Assembly: GCA_020630775.1 (NCBI GenBank)
Contig: JAHDIN010000002.1
Span: 1 to 64,000 of the forward strand
Length of the DNA stretch: 64,000 bases
Direction of reading: 5' to 3'
Origin: Saprospiraceae bacterium
GTDB taxonomy: Bacteria > Bacteroidota > Bacteroidia > Chitinophagales > Saprospiraceae
Positions 16,793 to 25,875 of this stretch are shown in pieces. Below the pieces are notes generated by a model that did no database searches, was not told the origin of the DNA, and saw only the letters and a list, made by a program, of their open reading frames with translations. Positions within the stretch are counted from its first letter, which is position 1, and every line of letters begins with the position of its first letter. Position numbers and translations under genes: made by a program.

Positions 16793-19334
16793 GCTGATGG
16801 AGAATTTTGGATATTTACTAAAAACAGCTTTTCGAGATAGTAGGAAAAATTGGTCCAAGCTATTTCTCTTTATGTCATCTATAGTGTTAGGGATAACTGC
16901 ACTTGTCGCTATAAATTCGTTTAATTATAATTTGGTAAAGGATATTGACGAACAGTCCAAATCTTTACTTGGTGCAGATTTGCGTGTCGAAGGACAAAGC
17001 CCTCTCCCTGCAGAATTACATCAGGTCCTGGACTCATTGGAAGGGCCCAAAGCAACACAGCTTGAATTATTTTCTATGGCATTAATTCCTAAGACTGAAG
17101 AGACACAGTTTGTTAGGATAAGAGCTATAGAAGGTAATTATCCCTTTTATGGAGAAATATTGACACAACCTAAAGATGCCCATAGAGAATATAAAAATAA
17201 GGGTGCTGCTCTAGTGGATGATGGTTTAATGTTTGAGCACGAATTAGAAATTGGAGATTCAATCAAATTGGGTGATTTTACTGTTCCTATTTCAGGTCGG
17301 TTAATGGCTACTTTTGGAACAGTAAGTTTAGGTTCAGGATTTGCACCTTCAATATATGTGCCTAAAGATGTGTTGGATAAAACCAATCTTGTACAACCTG
17401 GGAGTTTGGTTGAATATGCTTATTTTAAAAAAGTCCCAGAAGGAGTTGACACCGAAGAGTGGGAAGAATCCTATAATAGGCAAAAGCAGTTTAGAGATTT
17501 AAACTTTAGAGTTACCAGTCTAGAAGATAACCGCAGACAACTTAATAGAGGGTTTAGTTCTTTAAATTCCTTTTTAAATCTAGTGGCTTTAGTTTCATTA
17601 ATATTAGGATGTATTGGTGTTGCAAGTAGTGTATTGATTTATGTGAAAAGTAAAATAGCTTCCATAGCAGTCTTTAGATGTTTAGGGATGAAAGGCAGTC
17701 AAGCCTTTTTGATTTACTTTTTACAAATTTCGATTTTAGGTTTCTTAGCAGTATTGCTCGGGGTCATCTTGGGTAGTTTAATGCAAATAGTTTTACCAGC
17801 TATTCTCAAAGATATATTGCCTTATGAAGTCCAGTTATCCATATCATGGAAAGCTATTGCTCAAGGCTTGATCATGGGTTCGGTTATGACTTCATTATTC
17901 GCCTTAATTCCATTGGTGGGTATTCGTTTAATTAGTCCATTGAGAACATTAAGGACTTCATTTGATGAAGATTTAAAACCTAAAGATCCTTTGAAGTGGG
18001 GTATCTATTTATTGCTTCTCATTTCAATGCTTTTGTTTTTATTTAGTTTAACCTCTTCTTGGATTACCGCAGCGATATTTACTGTTGGCCTCATATTAAG
18101 TTTTGCCTTATTATATGGTGTTGCCAATCTAGTTATGTGGATGGCCAAACGATTTTTTCCGCGTAAGCGATCTTTTGTTTTGCGACAAGGTATTTCAAAT
18201 TTATTTAGACCAAATAATCAAACCAAAACTTTGATGATTTCGATTGGATTGGGTACAGCAATTTTAAGTACGTTGTTTATCATCCAAGGGTTGATACTAA
18301 ATAATGTAGGGAGTATGGACGCGGGTAGTCAACCCAATACAGTATTGTATGGTATTAAGTCTGATCAAGTAGATGATGTACTCAAGATAACCGAGTCTCA
18401 TGATATGCCGGTGCTTCAACAAGTCCCTATTGTAACTATGCGATTAGCAGAATGGAAAGGTAAAACCAAAAAGCAATGGATTGCAGATACATTAGGAAGG
18501 GGCCAAAGGTGGGCGGCTAATAGAGAAGCGAGAGTGAGCTATAGGGATACACTTAATTTTGATGAAAAATTGATTAGAGGCAACTTTGTTGGTGAGGTCG
18601 AACAAGGCGATTCGATTTTCATTTCTTTGGATGAAGGATATGCAGATGCCTTAAACGTCGATATTGGAGACGAGATGGTTTGGAATGTGCAAGGGGCAAT
18701 GCTTAAGACTTATGTAAGTAGTATTAGAGAGATAGACTTCAGATCTATGCGGACACGATTTTTTATATTATTTCCTAAAGGCGTATTGGAAAATGCTCCT
18801 CAATTTCATGTTGTTGTTTCTAAATCTCCTAATGCACAAATATTAGGTGATTACAGACGTGAAGTAGTAAAAAAACATCCTAACGTTTCAGTGATTGATT
18901 TAGGTTCAATTTTGACCACGCTCAATGATATCTTATCTAAAATTTCATATGTCATAAAGTTTATGGCAGGCTTCAGTATTCTGACAGGATTGATCGTTCT
19001 TCTGAGTTCTTTATTACTTTCGAAATTCCAACGAATAAGAGAAAGTGTCCTTTTAAGAACCTTAGGAGCTGTGCGTTCACAAATTTATAAAATCAATGCA
19101 GTAGAGTATGCGATATTAGGTGGACTGTCAGCATTTATTGGATTATTCATTTCTATAATCGGAAGTTATTGTATCGCAAAATTTGAATTGGAATTGGCTT
19201 ACAACATTCAGTGGTTGCCGCTTCTAGGAATCTTCTTGTTTATAATCGCTCTCACTGTATTTATAGGCTTATGGAATTCACGTGATGTTGTTTCTAAATC
19301 TCCTTTGGAGGTGTTGCGGAGAGAGGTTGCGTAA
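16776..19334 (+). CDS. FtsX-like ABC permease, YbbP type
   Basis: 852 residues. One membrane helix near 28-48, a large periplasmic region (about 50-260), a four-helix FtsX block (about 265-450), a second periplasmic region (about 510-715) and a final FtsX block (about 720-840). About ten helices in all, as in YbbP. It works with the ATPase just upstream. The annotated ATG at 16776 overlaps that gene by 17 bases; a second in-frame ATG at 16797, 4 bases after the ATPase stop, would give MENFGYLLKTAFRD and is at least as likely. Possible role: extraction of lipids or lipoproteins from the inner membrane, inferred from the family only. Confidence 0.9.
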   Translation: MSLTVKLMENFGYLLKTAFRDSRKNWSKLFLFMSSIVLGITALVAINSFNYNLVKDIDEQSKSLLGADLRVEGQSPLPAELHQVLDSLEGPKATQLELFSMALIPKTEETQFVRIRAIEGNYPFYGEILTQPKDAHREYKNKGAALVDDGLMFEHELEIGDSIKLGDFTVPISGRLMATFGTVSLGSGFAPSIYVPKDVLDKTNLVQPGSLVEYAYFKKVPEGVDTEEWEESYNRQKQFRDLNFRVTSLEDNRRQLNRGFSSLNSFLNLVALVSLILGCIGVASSVLIYVKSKIASIAVFRCLGMKGSQAFLIYFLQISILGFLAVLLGVILGSLMQIVLPAILKDILPYEVQLSISWKAIAQGLIMGSVMTSLFALIPLVGIRLISPLRTLRTSFDEDLKPKDPLKWGIYLLLLISMLLFLFSLTSSWITAAIFTVGLILSFALLYGVANLVMWMAKRFFPRKRSFVLRQGISNLFRPNNQTKTLMISIGLGTAILSTLFIIQGLILNNVGSMDAGSQPNTVLYGIKSDQVDDVLKITESHDMPVLQQVPIVTMRLAEWKGKTKKQWIADTLGRGQRWAANREARVSYRDTLNFDEKLIRGNFVGEVEQGDSIFISLDEGYADALNVDIGDEMVWNVQGAMLKTYVSSIREIDFRSMRTRFFILFPKGVLENAPQFHVVVSKSPNAQILGDYRREVVKKHPNVSVIDLGSILTTLNDILSKISYVIKFMAGFSILTGLIVLLSSLLLSKFQRIRESVLLRTLGAVRSQIYKINAVEYAILGGLSAFIGLFISIIGSYCIAKFELELAYNIQWLPLLGIFLFIIALTVFIGLWNSRDVVSKSPLEVLRREVA

Positions 19335-19365
19335 ATTTAATCTTTACATCTAGTCAATTTGTTAA

Positions 19366-19380
19366 TGCATTTCAAATGCA
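19366..19380. promoter_or_regulatory. 15-base palindrome upstream of lipoprotein/TPR pair
   Basis: Two 7-base arms, TGCATTT and AAATGCA, flank a single C. A one-base centre is too tight for an RNA hairpin with full arms, so a protein site on DNA fits better. It lies 46 bases before the ATG at 19426. No regulator is known. Confidence 0.3.
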
Positions 19381-19425
19381 CTGTAATTTCAAGGATAAAG
19401 ATTTCCTTTTGTTTATAATAGGAGT

Positions 19426-19923
19426 ATGAATAAATATCTTCCATTTGCACTAATCTTTTTCATAGCCTGTTGTTCTCAAAGTCCTAGCCAATACTTACGA
19501 TGGGTTGGTGACTCTGTTTATGATGCTAATTTGGATGAAAAGAATTTTAGTTTGTGTAACGGTGAAAATAGGGTAATACAATATTTTAATTTAGGTGATG
19601 GGCTCACTTATAAGGGTGAAAGAAAAGGATTATGGAAAGAAATAAATAGTCAATATAATTCAATAGATGTTGATGAGTCTGGTTGGATAAGAATTCGATT
19701 TATTGTTAATTGTAATGGTCAGACTGGACGCTTTCGTGTAATAAGTGCTGATGAGTCTTATAATGAGTATAAATTCGATAATCGAATTACAGATCAATTA
19801 TTAGAAATATCAAAAAAGTTAGATGGTTGGGAAGTCAAGGTAAGTAAAGGTCAACAAGTAGATTACTATCAATATTTGATATTTAAGATTCAACAAGGTC
19901 GATTAATAGAAATTTTGCCATGA
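19426..19923 (+). CDS. Hypothetical lipoprotein with TonB-C-like strand
   Basis: 165 residues. The N-terminus (MNKYLPFALIFFIACCSQ) is a lipoprotein signal with the cysteine near residue 16. The middle (GWIRIRFIVNCNGQTGRFRV) resembles the strand-hairpin of TonB C-terminal domains, but no membrane anchor or proline linker is present, so this may be coincidence. I do not recognise the family. It overlaps the TPR gene by 4 bases (ATGA), so the two probably act together at the cell envelope. A GGAG sequence 2 bases before the ATG is one of the few Shine-Dalgarno-like sites seen. Confidence 0.75.
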   Translation: MNKYLPFALIFFIACCSQSPSQYLRWVGDSVYDANLDEKNFSLCNGENRVIQYFNLGDGLTYKGERKGLWKEINSQYNSIDVDESGWIRIRFIVNCNGQTGRFRVISADESYNEYKFDNRITDQLLEISKKLDGWEVKVSKGQQVDYYQYLIFKIQQGRLIEILP

Positions 19924-20762
19924 AGAAATATAATTTGCTTCTCTGTTTTTTATTTTCAGCATATGTGCATATGGTTGGGCAACCCAATTGTGAAGCTTAT
20001 AAATACTATGGCGATACATTGAAGTATCAGGCATGTAAGGCTGCTGAAGGGAGAAAAGGTCATTATCAATTTAGTAAGACTTATCAAGAATCATTAGATA
20101 AAGCCATTTCTATTGATCCTTCTTTTGCTTATGCGTACAAAGCGAAATCGACAGCATATCTTAAAAGTGGAGATTTTATAACCTGGAAAGAATTGATGGA
20201 TAAAGCAGTTAATAATAATCCAATTGAGAATCTTGATTATAGGGGATGGTGTAGATTTCAATTTTTCCGTGATTATAAAGGTGCCATTGAAGATATTGAA
20301 TTATTAGATAGTTTGGTGGAGTATGATATTGGATATTGTCAAAATGGGTATTACCATCTTAATGTGGCCAAAGGATTGTGCTACAAAGCATTAGGTCAAA
20401 ATGAAAAAGCAATTGAAATTATCGAAAATCAATTAAATCATGATGATCATCATTCTGGACTATTTGATTATTTACACTTAGGTGTCCTTTATTTAGAACT
20501 TGGTGACTTTCATAATGCTATTGAAAAACTATTAATTCAGGCAGATGAAAATGATTTAGCTGAAAATAGATTTTATTTAGCGCTTGTCTATAAAAGTCTT
20601 AACCAATACGATGATTATGTATCTAACCTAAAGTTGGCAAGGGAAAAGTATATTTCAAATAATAAGATGTTTGATCCTTATTCCGCGCAAGTTGATAAGA
20701 TATATTTAAGCGATATTGAAGATGAAATCCAAATAGCTAAAGAAAAAGGATACGATTTTTAA
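19920..20762 (+). CDS. Exported TPR-repeat protein
   Basis: 280 residues. Signal peptide MKKYNLLLCFLFSAYVHMVGQ. Tetratricopeptide-like helical pairs run from about residue 50 to 250 (LDKAISIDPSFAYAYKAKS, then LCYKALGQNEKAIEII, then LHLGVLYLELGDFHNAIEKL, then YLALVYKSLNQYDDY). TPR proteins bind partners; the obvious candidate is the lipoprotein encoded just upstream with a 4-base overlap. No enzymatic domain is visible. It ends 24 bases from the convergent DUF4249 gene. Confidence 0.82.
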   Translation: MKKYNLLLCFLFSAYVHMVGQPNCEAYKYYGDTLKYQACKAAEGRKGHYQFSKTYQESLDKAISIDPSFAYAYKAKSTAYLKSGDFITWKELMDKAVNNNPIENLDYRGWCRFQFFRDYKGAIEDIELLDSLVEYDIGYCQNGYYHLNVAKGLCYKALGQNEKAIEIIENQLNHDDHHSGLFDYLHLGVLYLELGDFHNAIEKLLIQADENDLAENRFYLALVYKSLNQYDDYVSNLKLAREKYISNNKMFDPYSAQVDKIYLSDIEDEIQIAKEKGYDF

Positions 20763-20786
20763 AGTAGGATCAATAAAAGTATGTAA

Positions 20787-21698
20787 TCACTTCACATCTA
20801 TCACCTGCTCCTGAAACAGTGATATAATTCCCAGCCCATTTTCTACATTAGAAAAAACTGGTACTGGCGAGCTAAACGGATTGTCCTCATTATCTACCTG
20901 AGATTTTAATGTCTTACTGTACTTAAAATAGTCTTCGGTTATGTCTCTGAATTCTACTTGATAGGTTGCGTTTTCTGGATCGGATATTCTAAATACTTTA
21001 ATTTCTAACTCTTTCGATTCTCCATTGAAGGAGCTATCGTCAATAAGCAAAAAGTCGTCTTGTAAACCTTTTGTTGCAGACAAATCAATAGTACTAGCGA
21101 AAGTTGGACTGGTATTTAGAAGTACAGCAATTTCATAGAAATTGTGTTCGTTTGAATCGTCTTCTATAGTGATGGTAATACTACTTGCTTCATCTCCATC
21201 TTCTCTTAATCCAGCTTCATATTCGAAAACTGCATCTGAGATCGTTGTTTTCTTTGGGAAGGTGACCGCAGCGGTAGCGTCGGGTCTAATATTATCTAAA
21301 TCCGTGAAATTGAATTCATAATCTTCTCCTTCTTCAAAGAAATTTAGAGGAATATCATCGGTGAAGTGTTGGCCGAAAATATTATTGATAGAAGTTATTT
21401 CTTGTAATCTTTCAACTTCAAATGACTCATTGGTAGATAATTTATTGATGATGACTTGTGAATTAAAGCTAAAGTTGCGGGAGTTAATTTGAGTACCGAT
21501 TGGTGCATTGACACTAGCTGAAATTTCTAATTCATCTGTTTCTAAATTTATAAAGGCAAAGCCTACAATCTTCTCTTCTAATACAGGTGGGTCTATCTCA
21601 ATATTCGTTTCAAAAAAGTCTTCACCGCAAGAAATCAATGTTACTAATGATAGCATAAGTAGGGTAGTGTAAAGTATTTGTGTAGTTATTACTTTCAT
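20787..21698 (-). CDS. DUF4249 lipoprotein paired with TonB receptor
   Basis: 303 residues. The signal peptide ends at a lipobox (SLVTLISC), so it is an outer-membrane lipoprotein. The body has the beta-rich look of DUF4249 (DPPVLEEKIVGFAFIN, ISASVNAPIGTQINS, FEVERLQEI) and ends with YFKYSKTLKSQVDNEDNPF and FSNVENGLGIIS, the typical family C-terminus. DUF4249 genes regularly follow TonB receptors in Bacteroidota, as here, with 11 bases between them. Inferred role: a surface partner in uptake of an unknown ligand. Confidence 0.88.
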   Translation of the reverse strand: MKVITTQILYTTLLMLSLVTLISCGEDFFETNIEIDPPVLEEKIVGFAFINLETDELEISASVNAPIGTQINSRNFSFNSQVIINKLSTNESFEVERLQEITSINNIFGQHFTDDIPLNFFEEGEDYEFNFTDLDNIRPDATAAVTFPKKTTISDAVFEYEAGLREDGDEASSITITIEDDSNEHNFYEIAVLLNTSPTFASTIDLSATKGLQDDFLLIDDSSFNGESKELEIKVFRISDPENATYQVEFRDITEDYFKYSKTLKSQVDNEDNPFSSPVPVFSNVENGLGIISLFQEQVIDVK

Positions 21699-21709
21699 GA
21701 TTGTTGCTT

Positions 21710-24088
21710 TTAAAATTCGAAACTATATTTCACATACGGGATGATGGGAAATAAACTTTGTTGCTTTAAGACATAGTCTGATACAATATTACCATTGTCA
21801 TCTGTATAGCTTTCCGTGTCGCCGTAAACGAAAAAAGGATTATTATTTGAATAAGCATTATAGGCACCTATTGACCAGATCCTTTTAAACTTCTTTTTTT
21901 GTTTGATAAAATTAACGCCAATATCAAGACGATGATATGGTGCCATTCTAAAATTATTTCGATCGGTGATGTCCTCGACAGTTGTATTTAGAAAAGAGCG
22001 ATCATATCTTAATCTAGGATGCCACGCTATGTATTGATTATTCGAAAGAGTTACGGCATTACCTGTTCCATAAACCCATGTACCTGCAATATGTACTTTA
22101 GGACCTAGTTCGTAATTGGCAACTAATGAAATATCGTGTCTCCTGTCATAGCGATAGGGAAATTCATTTCCAAAATTGAGCTCATCAAACTGTCGATTTG
22201 TAAAAGATAAAGTATACCCCAACCAACCATTAAAGCGACCTGTTTTTTTCTGTAAGAAAAGTTCGATTCCCTTTGAGTCTCCATTGCCTTGAGTAATTCT
22301 ATCTTGCCAGTCATTGAGTTCAAATAAACCAGATCCCTCTTTGTAAGCGATAAGATTGGACATGCTTCTGTAATATGCTTCTAAAGTGAGATCCCAGTCT
22401 TCATTTATCTTGAATGCATATCCCAAAGCAACCTGCCAGCTGTCTTGGGGTAAGACACGTTCTGTTGTAGGTAACCACAAATCAGTAGGTAATCCGATGC
22501 CTTCAAAAGATAGTAGATGAATAAATTGACGCATAGTAGCAAATGATGCTTTAATTGATTGTCCATCCTTCAATTGATACCGCATACTCAATCTTGGTTG
22601 AGCAGAAGTATAGAACTTTCCTTGGACATTAAATCCTGATGCATGTAACCCTGCATTAACTCGAAACTTATCTGTGACCTTCCAATCATCTTCAATATAT
22701 GCATCAAATTCTTGAGCATCAACTTCTTCTTGACCCAACACTTCTAGGAATTCTTCAAAAGCTTCAAGTTGAAATAATTCAAATTCTCCAGGTTTAAATA
22801 AATGATCGATTCCGCTGATGCCAAATCGAATAAAGTGATTGGGGTTAGGGACCCAATCAAAATCTATCTTGGCTGCGAAATCTCGAATACCAGATGTGTA
22901 ACCAATGGATATCTCATCAAGAATATCATTGTTTAAATTATTTGTACCATAGCCTACTTCTGTATCCAAGTTATAATGAGACATCGTAAAAGTCAGGTTA
23001 GAAAATAGCTTTGGATTCCATACATGATTCCATCTTATTGCAGAAGTGATGTTTCCCCAGCCCAAGTCGGATTTTGTAAAATCTTTGAAATCACCATCTA
23101 CTTCCCTTACGTTAAAGTAAAAACGGTCATCTCCAGAGTAAAAGCTAGCATACAGTCTATCCTTTTCAGAAAAAACATGATTAATTTTTGCATTTAGATC
23201 GTAGAAGTAATAGCCTGTGTCACCTTCTTCTCCATTATCTCTAAATTCGCTTTGAATGACTGGCTTTAGAAGAAGATCTATGTATGTTCTTCTACCTGAA
23301 ACAATAAAAGAAGTTTTGTCTTTAATGATAGGTCCTTCAAGTGTGAATTTAGAGGATACAATTCCAATGGAACCAGCTCCATGGATAGACTTCATGTTTC
23401 CTTCCTTCAAGTTGATATCGACAACAGAAGATAATCGACCTCCATATCTAGCTGGATATCCTCCTTTGATTAGCCTAACATCTTTTATAGCATCTGAATT
23501 AAAAACTGAAAAGAAACCAAATAGATGAGAAACATTGTAAACTGGTGTGCCGTCTAATAAGATTAAATTTTGATCGGGACTACCACCTCTGATATACAGT
23601 CCACTCTGTCCTTCTCCACCTGATTGTACTCCTGGTAATAATTGCAGGGCTTTTAATACATCTGTTTCACCAAGAAAAGCGGGTATGTTTTTAATTTGAG
23701 AAATCGGTACATCTATTTCACTCATCTGAGCACTTTGAGAAATATCTTTTTGGCGCTCAGCAATAATTTCAACTTCTTTAAGTTCGGCCGTAGATTTTAA
23801 CTCTATCGTTATAATGGTGTCTGATTGGAGGTTAAGGGTAGTCTCAAAAGATTGATAACCTATATAGCTTGCTGCTAATTTTTGAGGTCCAGCATCAAGC
23901 GTTAAGCTGAAATACCCAAAATTATTACTTACAGTTCCATCAAAAGTTTCAGCGTTATAAATGTTAGCAGCAATAAGTTTTTCTGCACTTTGGGCATCTT
24001 GGATATAACCGCTAATAGTAAAACTTTGTCCAGTAAGTTGGGGACTAGAAAAGATTTGAAGAAGTAAAAGCCAGTAAATAAGTCTCAT
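21710..24088 (-). CDS. TonB-dependent outer-membrane receptor with carboxypeptidase-like N-terminal domain
   Basis: 792 residues. Signal peptide MRLIYWLLLLQIFSSPQLTGQ. A carboxypeptidase regulatory-like beta domain covers about residues 22-100 (FTISGYIQDAQSAEKLIAAN). The plug domain spans about 120-230 (VLKALQLLPGVQSGGEGQSG, then YIRGGSPDQNLILLDGTPVY, typical plug signatures). The rest is a 22-strand-type barrel, ending in an aromatic residue (VKYSFEF). It imports a ligand across the outer membrane using TonB energy. It is the first gene of a unit with the DUF4249 lipoprotein. Substrate cannot be told; it is not a SusC, because no SusD is adjacent. Confidence 0.93.
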   Translation of the reverse strand: MRLIYWLLLLQIFSSPQLTGQSFTISGYIQDAQSAEKLIAANIYNAETFDGTVSNNFGYFSLTLDAGPQKLAASYIGYQSFETTLNLQSDTIITIELKSTAELKEVEIIAERQKDISQSAQMSEIDVPISQIKNIPAFLGETDVLKALQLLPGVQSGGEGQSGLYIRGGSPDQNLILLDGTPVYNVSHLFGFFSVFNSDAIKDVRLIKGGYPARYGGRLSSVVDINLKEGNMKSIHGAGSIGIVSSKFTLEGPIIKDKTSFIVSGRRTYIDLLLKPVIQSEFRDNGEEGDTGYYFYDLNAKINHVFSEKDRLYASFYSGDDRFYFNVREVDGDFKDFTKSDLGWGNITSAIRWNHVWNPKLFSNLTFTMSHYNLDTEVGYGTNNLNNDILDEISIGYTSGIRDFAAKIDFDWVPNPNHFIRFGISGIDHLFKPGEFELFQLEAFEEFLEVLGQEEVDAQEFDAYIEDDWKVTDKFRVNAGLHASGFNVQGKFYTSAQPRLSMRYQLKDGQSIKASFATMRQFIHLLSFEGIGLPTDLWLPTTERVLPQDSWQVALGYAFKINEDWDLTLEAYYRSMSNLIAYKEGSGLFELNDWQDRITQGNGDSKGIELFLQKKTGRFNGWLGYTLSFTNRQFDELNFGNEFPYRYDRRHDISLVANYELGPKVHIAGTWVYGTGNAVTLSNNQYIAWHPRLRYDRSFLNTTVEDITDRNNFRMAPYHRLDIGVNFIKQKKKFKRIWSIGAYNAYSNNNPFFVYGDTESYTDDNGNIVSDYVLKQQSLFPIIPYVKYSFEF

Positions 24089-24178
24089 TAGGAAATTGTC
24101 TAACCCTAAACTAAATGATATGCTTTTAATTTTTCTTTATAGCCTTGTTAAATAAAACATAAGGCTAGTATACTGTAT

Positions 24179-24206
24179 AAAAAAAGCCGTGATAATTATC
24201 ACGGCT
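24179..24206 (-). terminator. Intrinsic terminator after the 186-residue exported protein
   Basis: A perfect 22-base palindrome at 24185-24206 (arms AGCCGTGATAA and TTATCACGGCT) is followed on the minus strand by a run of seven T. It lies 26 bases past the stop at 24232. As RNA it folds into a stem of up to nine pairs with a small loop. Confidence 0.85.
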
Positions 24207-24231
24207 CTATATATCTTAATTTGTTTTTGCT

Positions 24232-24792
24232 TTATTGAGCAGAAGCGCTAGAGTTATTGTTAATAACTAAATGCTCTTTCTTTTCGAATCCTCTTACTGC
24301 ATCTAAGTTGGCTACATACTCTTCGTCAAATTTCTTCATATGATCTGCTGCAGTTTCCTTTACGCTTTTAGCTTCATCAGACCTCATAAAATCAGGTAAG
24401 TTTCTATTAGCGATTTGCATTGAATTCAAAAATCTCTGTACTGCATCTTTTTTGTTTTTCTTGAGACTCATTGTCAATGACTTGACCCTAGTAACGATAC
24501 GTTTTTTCTCATTAACCACCATTTTTTCATCTCCCTCAGTAAGCTTTTTAGTGAAATTCTCTATGATGCTTGATACATCCTTTTGATAACTTTCATCATA
24601 TTTAGCTAGATTTTCATCTAAAGCAGTCGTTTCCTTTTCTAACTTCTCGTCATATTCTGCTTTAAGCTTTTCATTTTCTTCTGTTAATTCGATATTGACA
24701 GTCTCAACATTCATAATATCGCCTATCAAACCTTGAGAAAAACTGAAGGAAAAAATGAAGCTTGCGCTTAGAGATAATGCTAACTTCCTCAT
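24232..24792 (-). CDS. Small exported coiled-coil protein, unknown
   Basis: 186 residues. A signal peptide (MRKLALSLSASFIFSFSFSQ) is followed by an almost fully helical, highly charged body (ELTEENEKLKAEYDEKLEKE and later VVNEKKRIVTRVKSL) and a short tail, NNNSSASAQ. It somewhat resembles Skp/OmpH-like periplasmic chaperones in being small, helical and exported, but no signature confirms this. It has its own terminator and is preceded by 333 bases without a gene, so it is probably a monocistronic gene. I do not recognise the family. Confidence 0.75.
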   Translation of the reverse strand: MRKLALSLSASFIFSFSFSQGLIGDIMNVETVNIELTEENEKLKAEYDEKLEKETTALDENLAKYDESYQKDVSSIIENFTKKLTEGDEKMVVNEKKRIVTRVKSLTMSLKKNKKDAVQRFLNSMQIANRNLPDFMRSDEAKSVKETAADHMKKFDEEYVANLDAVRGFEKKEHLVINNNSSASAQ

Positions 24793-25125
24793 TCTAATAT
24801 ATCTTTTTGTGTGTTAACTGATTTTGAATCTTAAAATTACTGAAAAAATTGATTTTTAGCTTTCAGTCAATGTACTAAACTGCAAATAATATCAATAAAT
24901 TCATTTTGGCAATCAGAACCACTCAATTCCTTGATTTTTAACTGATTATTATGATATGTTAACGTCATATTGAGGAAAAGATTGTCTTTATTTAATGCTT
25001 ATAAGGACGCCCTAAAGGTTGTTTTACCATTTTGAAACTATCTTGATTTAGAAATTTATTGATTTGTCAAGAGAGAGATGTACACTCTGATGCTATAAAT
25101 CATACTTACAGATAATATTTTTTAA
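24793..25125. other. 333-base gap between divergent genes, no gene seen
   Basis: This AT-rich gap separates the 186-residue exported protein (minus) from truA (plus) and must hold both promoters. I found no exact TAnnTTTG element with good spacing on either strand, no strong hairpin, no tRNA and no convincing short coding frame. Confidence 0.6.
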
Positions 25126-25875
25126 TTGAAAGTCGCATTTCAGATCGCCTATAATGGATCAAATTATGCCGGATGGCAAAGGCAAAGCCTTAGCCTTGGT
25201 ATTCAAGAGGTTGTTGAATCTTGTTTGTCAAAAATATTAAAGGAAGACATTCGAATAGTTGGTTGTGGCAGAACTGATGCAGGTGTGCATGCTGAAAATT
25301 ATACTTTTCATACACATTTAGCACAGTGGCCAGAATTTGATTTAGTAAAACGTCTGAATAGGATATTACCTGCAGATGTTTCTGCGAAGAAAGTGGTAAG
25401 CGTAGACGATAATTTTAATGCAAGATTTTCTGCTCAAAAGCGTACCTATCAATATCGAATACATTCTCAGAAAGATCCTTTTAAAGAAAAAACAAGCAGT
25501 TATTACGATAGTCTAAACTTGAATTTAGAAAGCTTAGCAGAGGCCGCCTCTTGGTTAATTAAACATTCCGATTTTCGACATCTTTGCAGAACACCTGATA
25601 GACACAAAAGCACGCTTTGTAAAATCTTTCAATTAGAGTGGGCAATGACACAATCAGGATATGTATTAAACATTAGTGCTAATAGATTTCTCAAATCCAT
25701 GGTTCGAGTCATCGTGCATGATATGATTCTTTTAGGCACTAATCAATGGAATTTAGAGCAATTTAAAAATGTAGTTATTAATGGTGATAGAAAGTTTCAA
25801 ATTGCCTTAGCACCACCCAATGGTCTCTATCTTATGGATGTAACCTATCCAAGTGAGTATGGATTAAATGATTAG
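25126..25875 (+). CDS. truA: tRNA pseudouridine(38-40) synthase TruA
   Basis: 249 residues, standard TruA length. It isomerises uridines 38-40 in tRNA anticodon arms. The catalytic Asp51 is in GCGRTDAGVHA. Other family blocks are AYNGSNYAGWQRQ at the start, FNARFSAQKRTYQYRI, and FLKSMVRVIVHDMILLG near the C-terminus. The start is TTG at 25126; the family N-terminus MKVAFQIAYNG begins exactly there and no ATG precedes it. Its last 4 bases overlap the convergent T9SS Plug gene. Confidence 0.96.
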   Translation: MKVAFQIAYNGSNYAGWQRQSLSLGIQEVVESCLSKILKEDIRIVGCGRTDAGVHAENYTFHTHLAQWPEFDLVKRLNRILPADVSAKKVVSVDDNFNARFSAQKRTYQYRIHSQKDPFKEKTSSYYDSLNLNLESLAEAASWLIKHSDFRHLCRTPDRHKSTLCKIFQLEWAMTQSGYVLNISANRFLKSMVRVIVHDMILLGTNQWNLEQFKNVVINGDRKFQIALAPPNGLYLMDVTYPSEYGLND

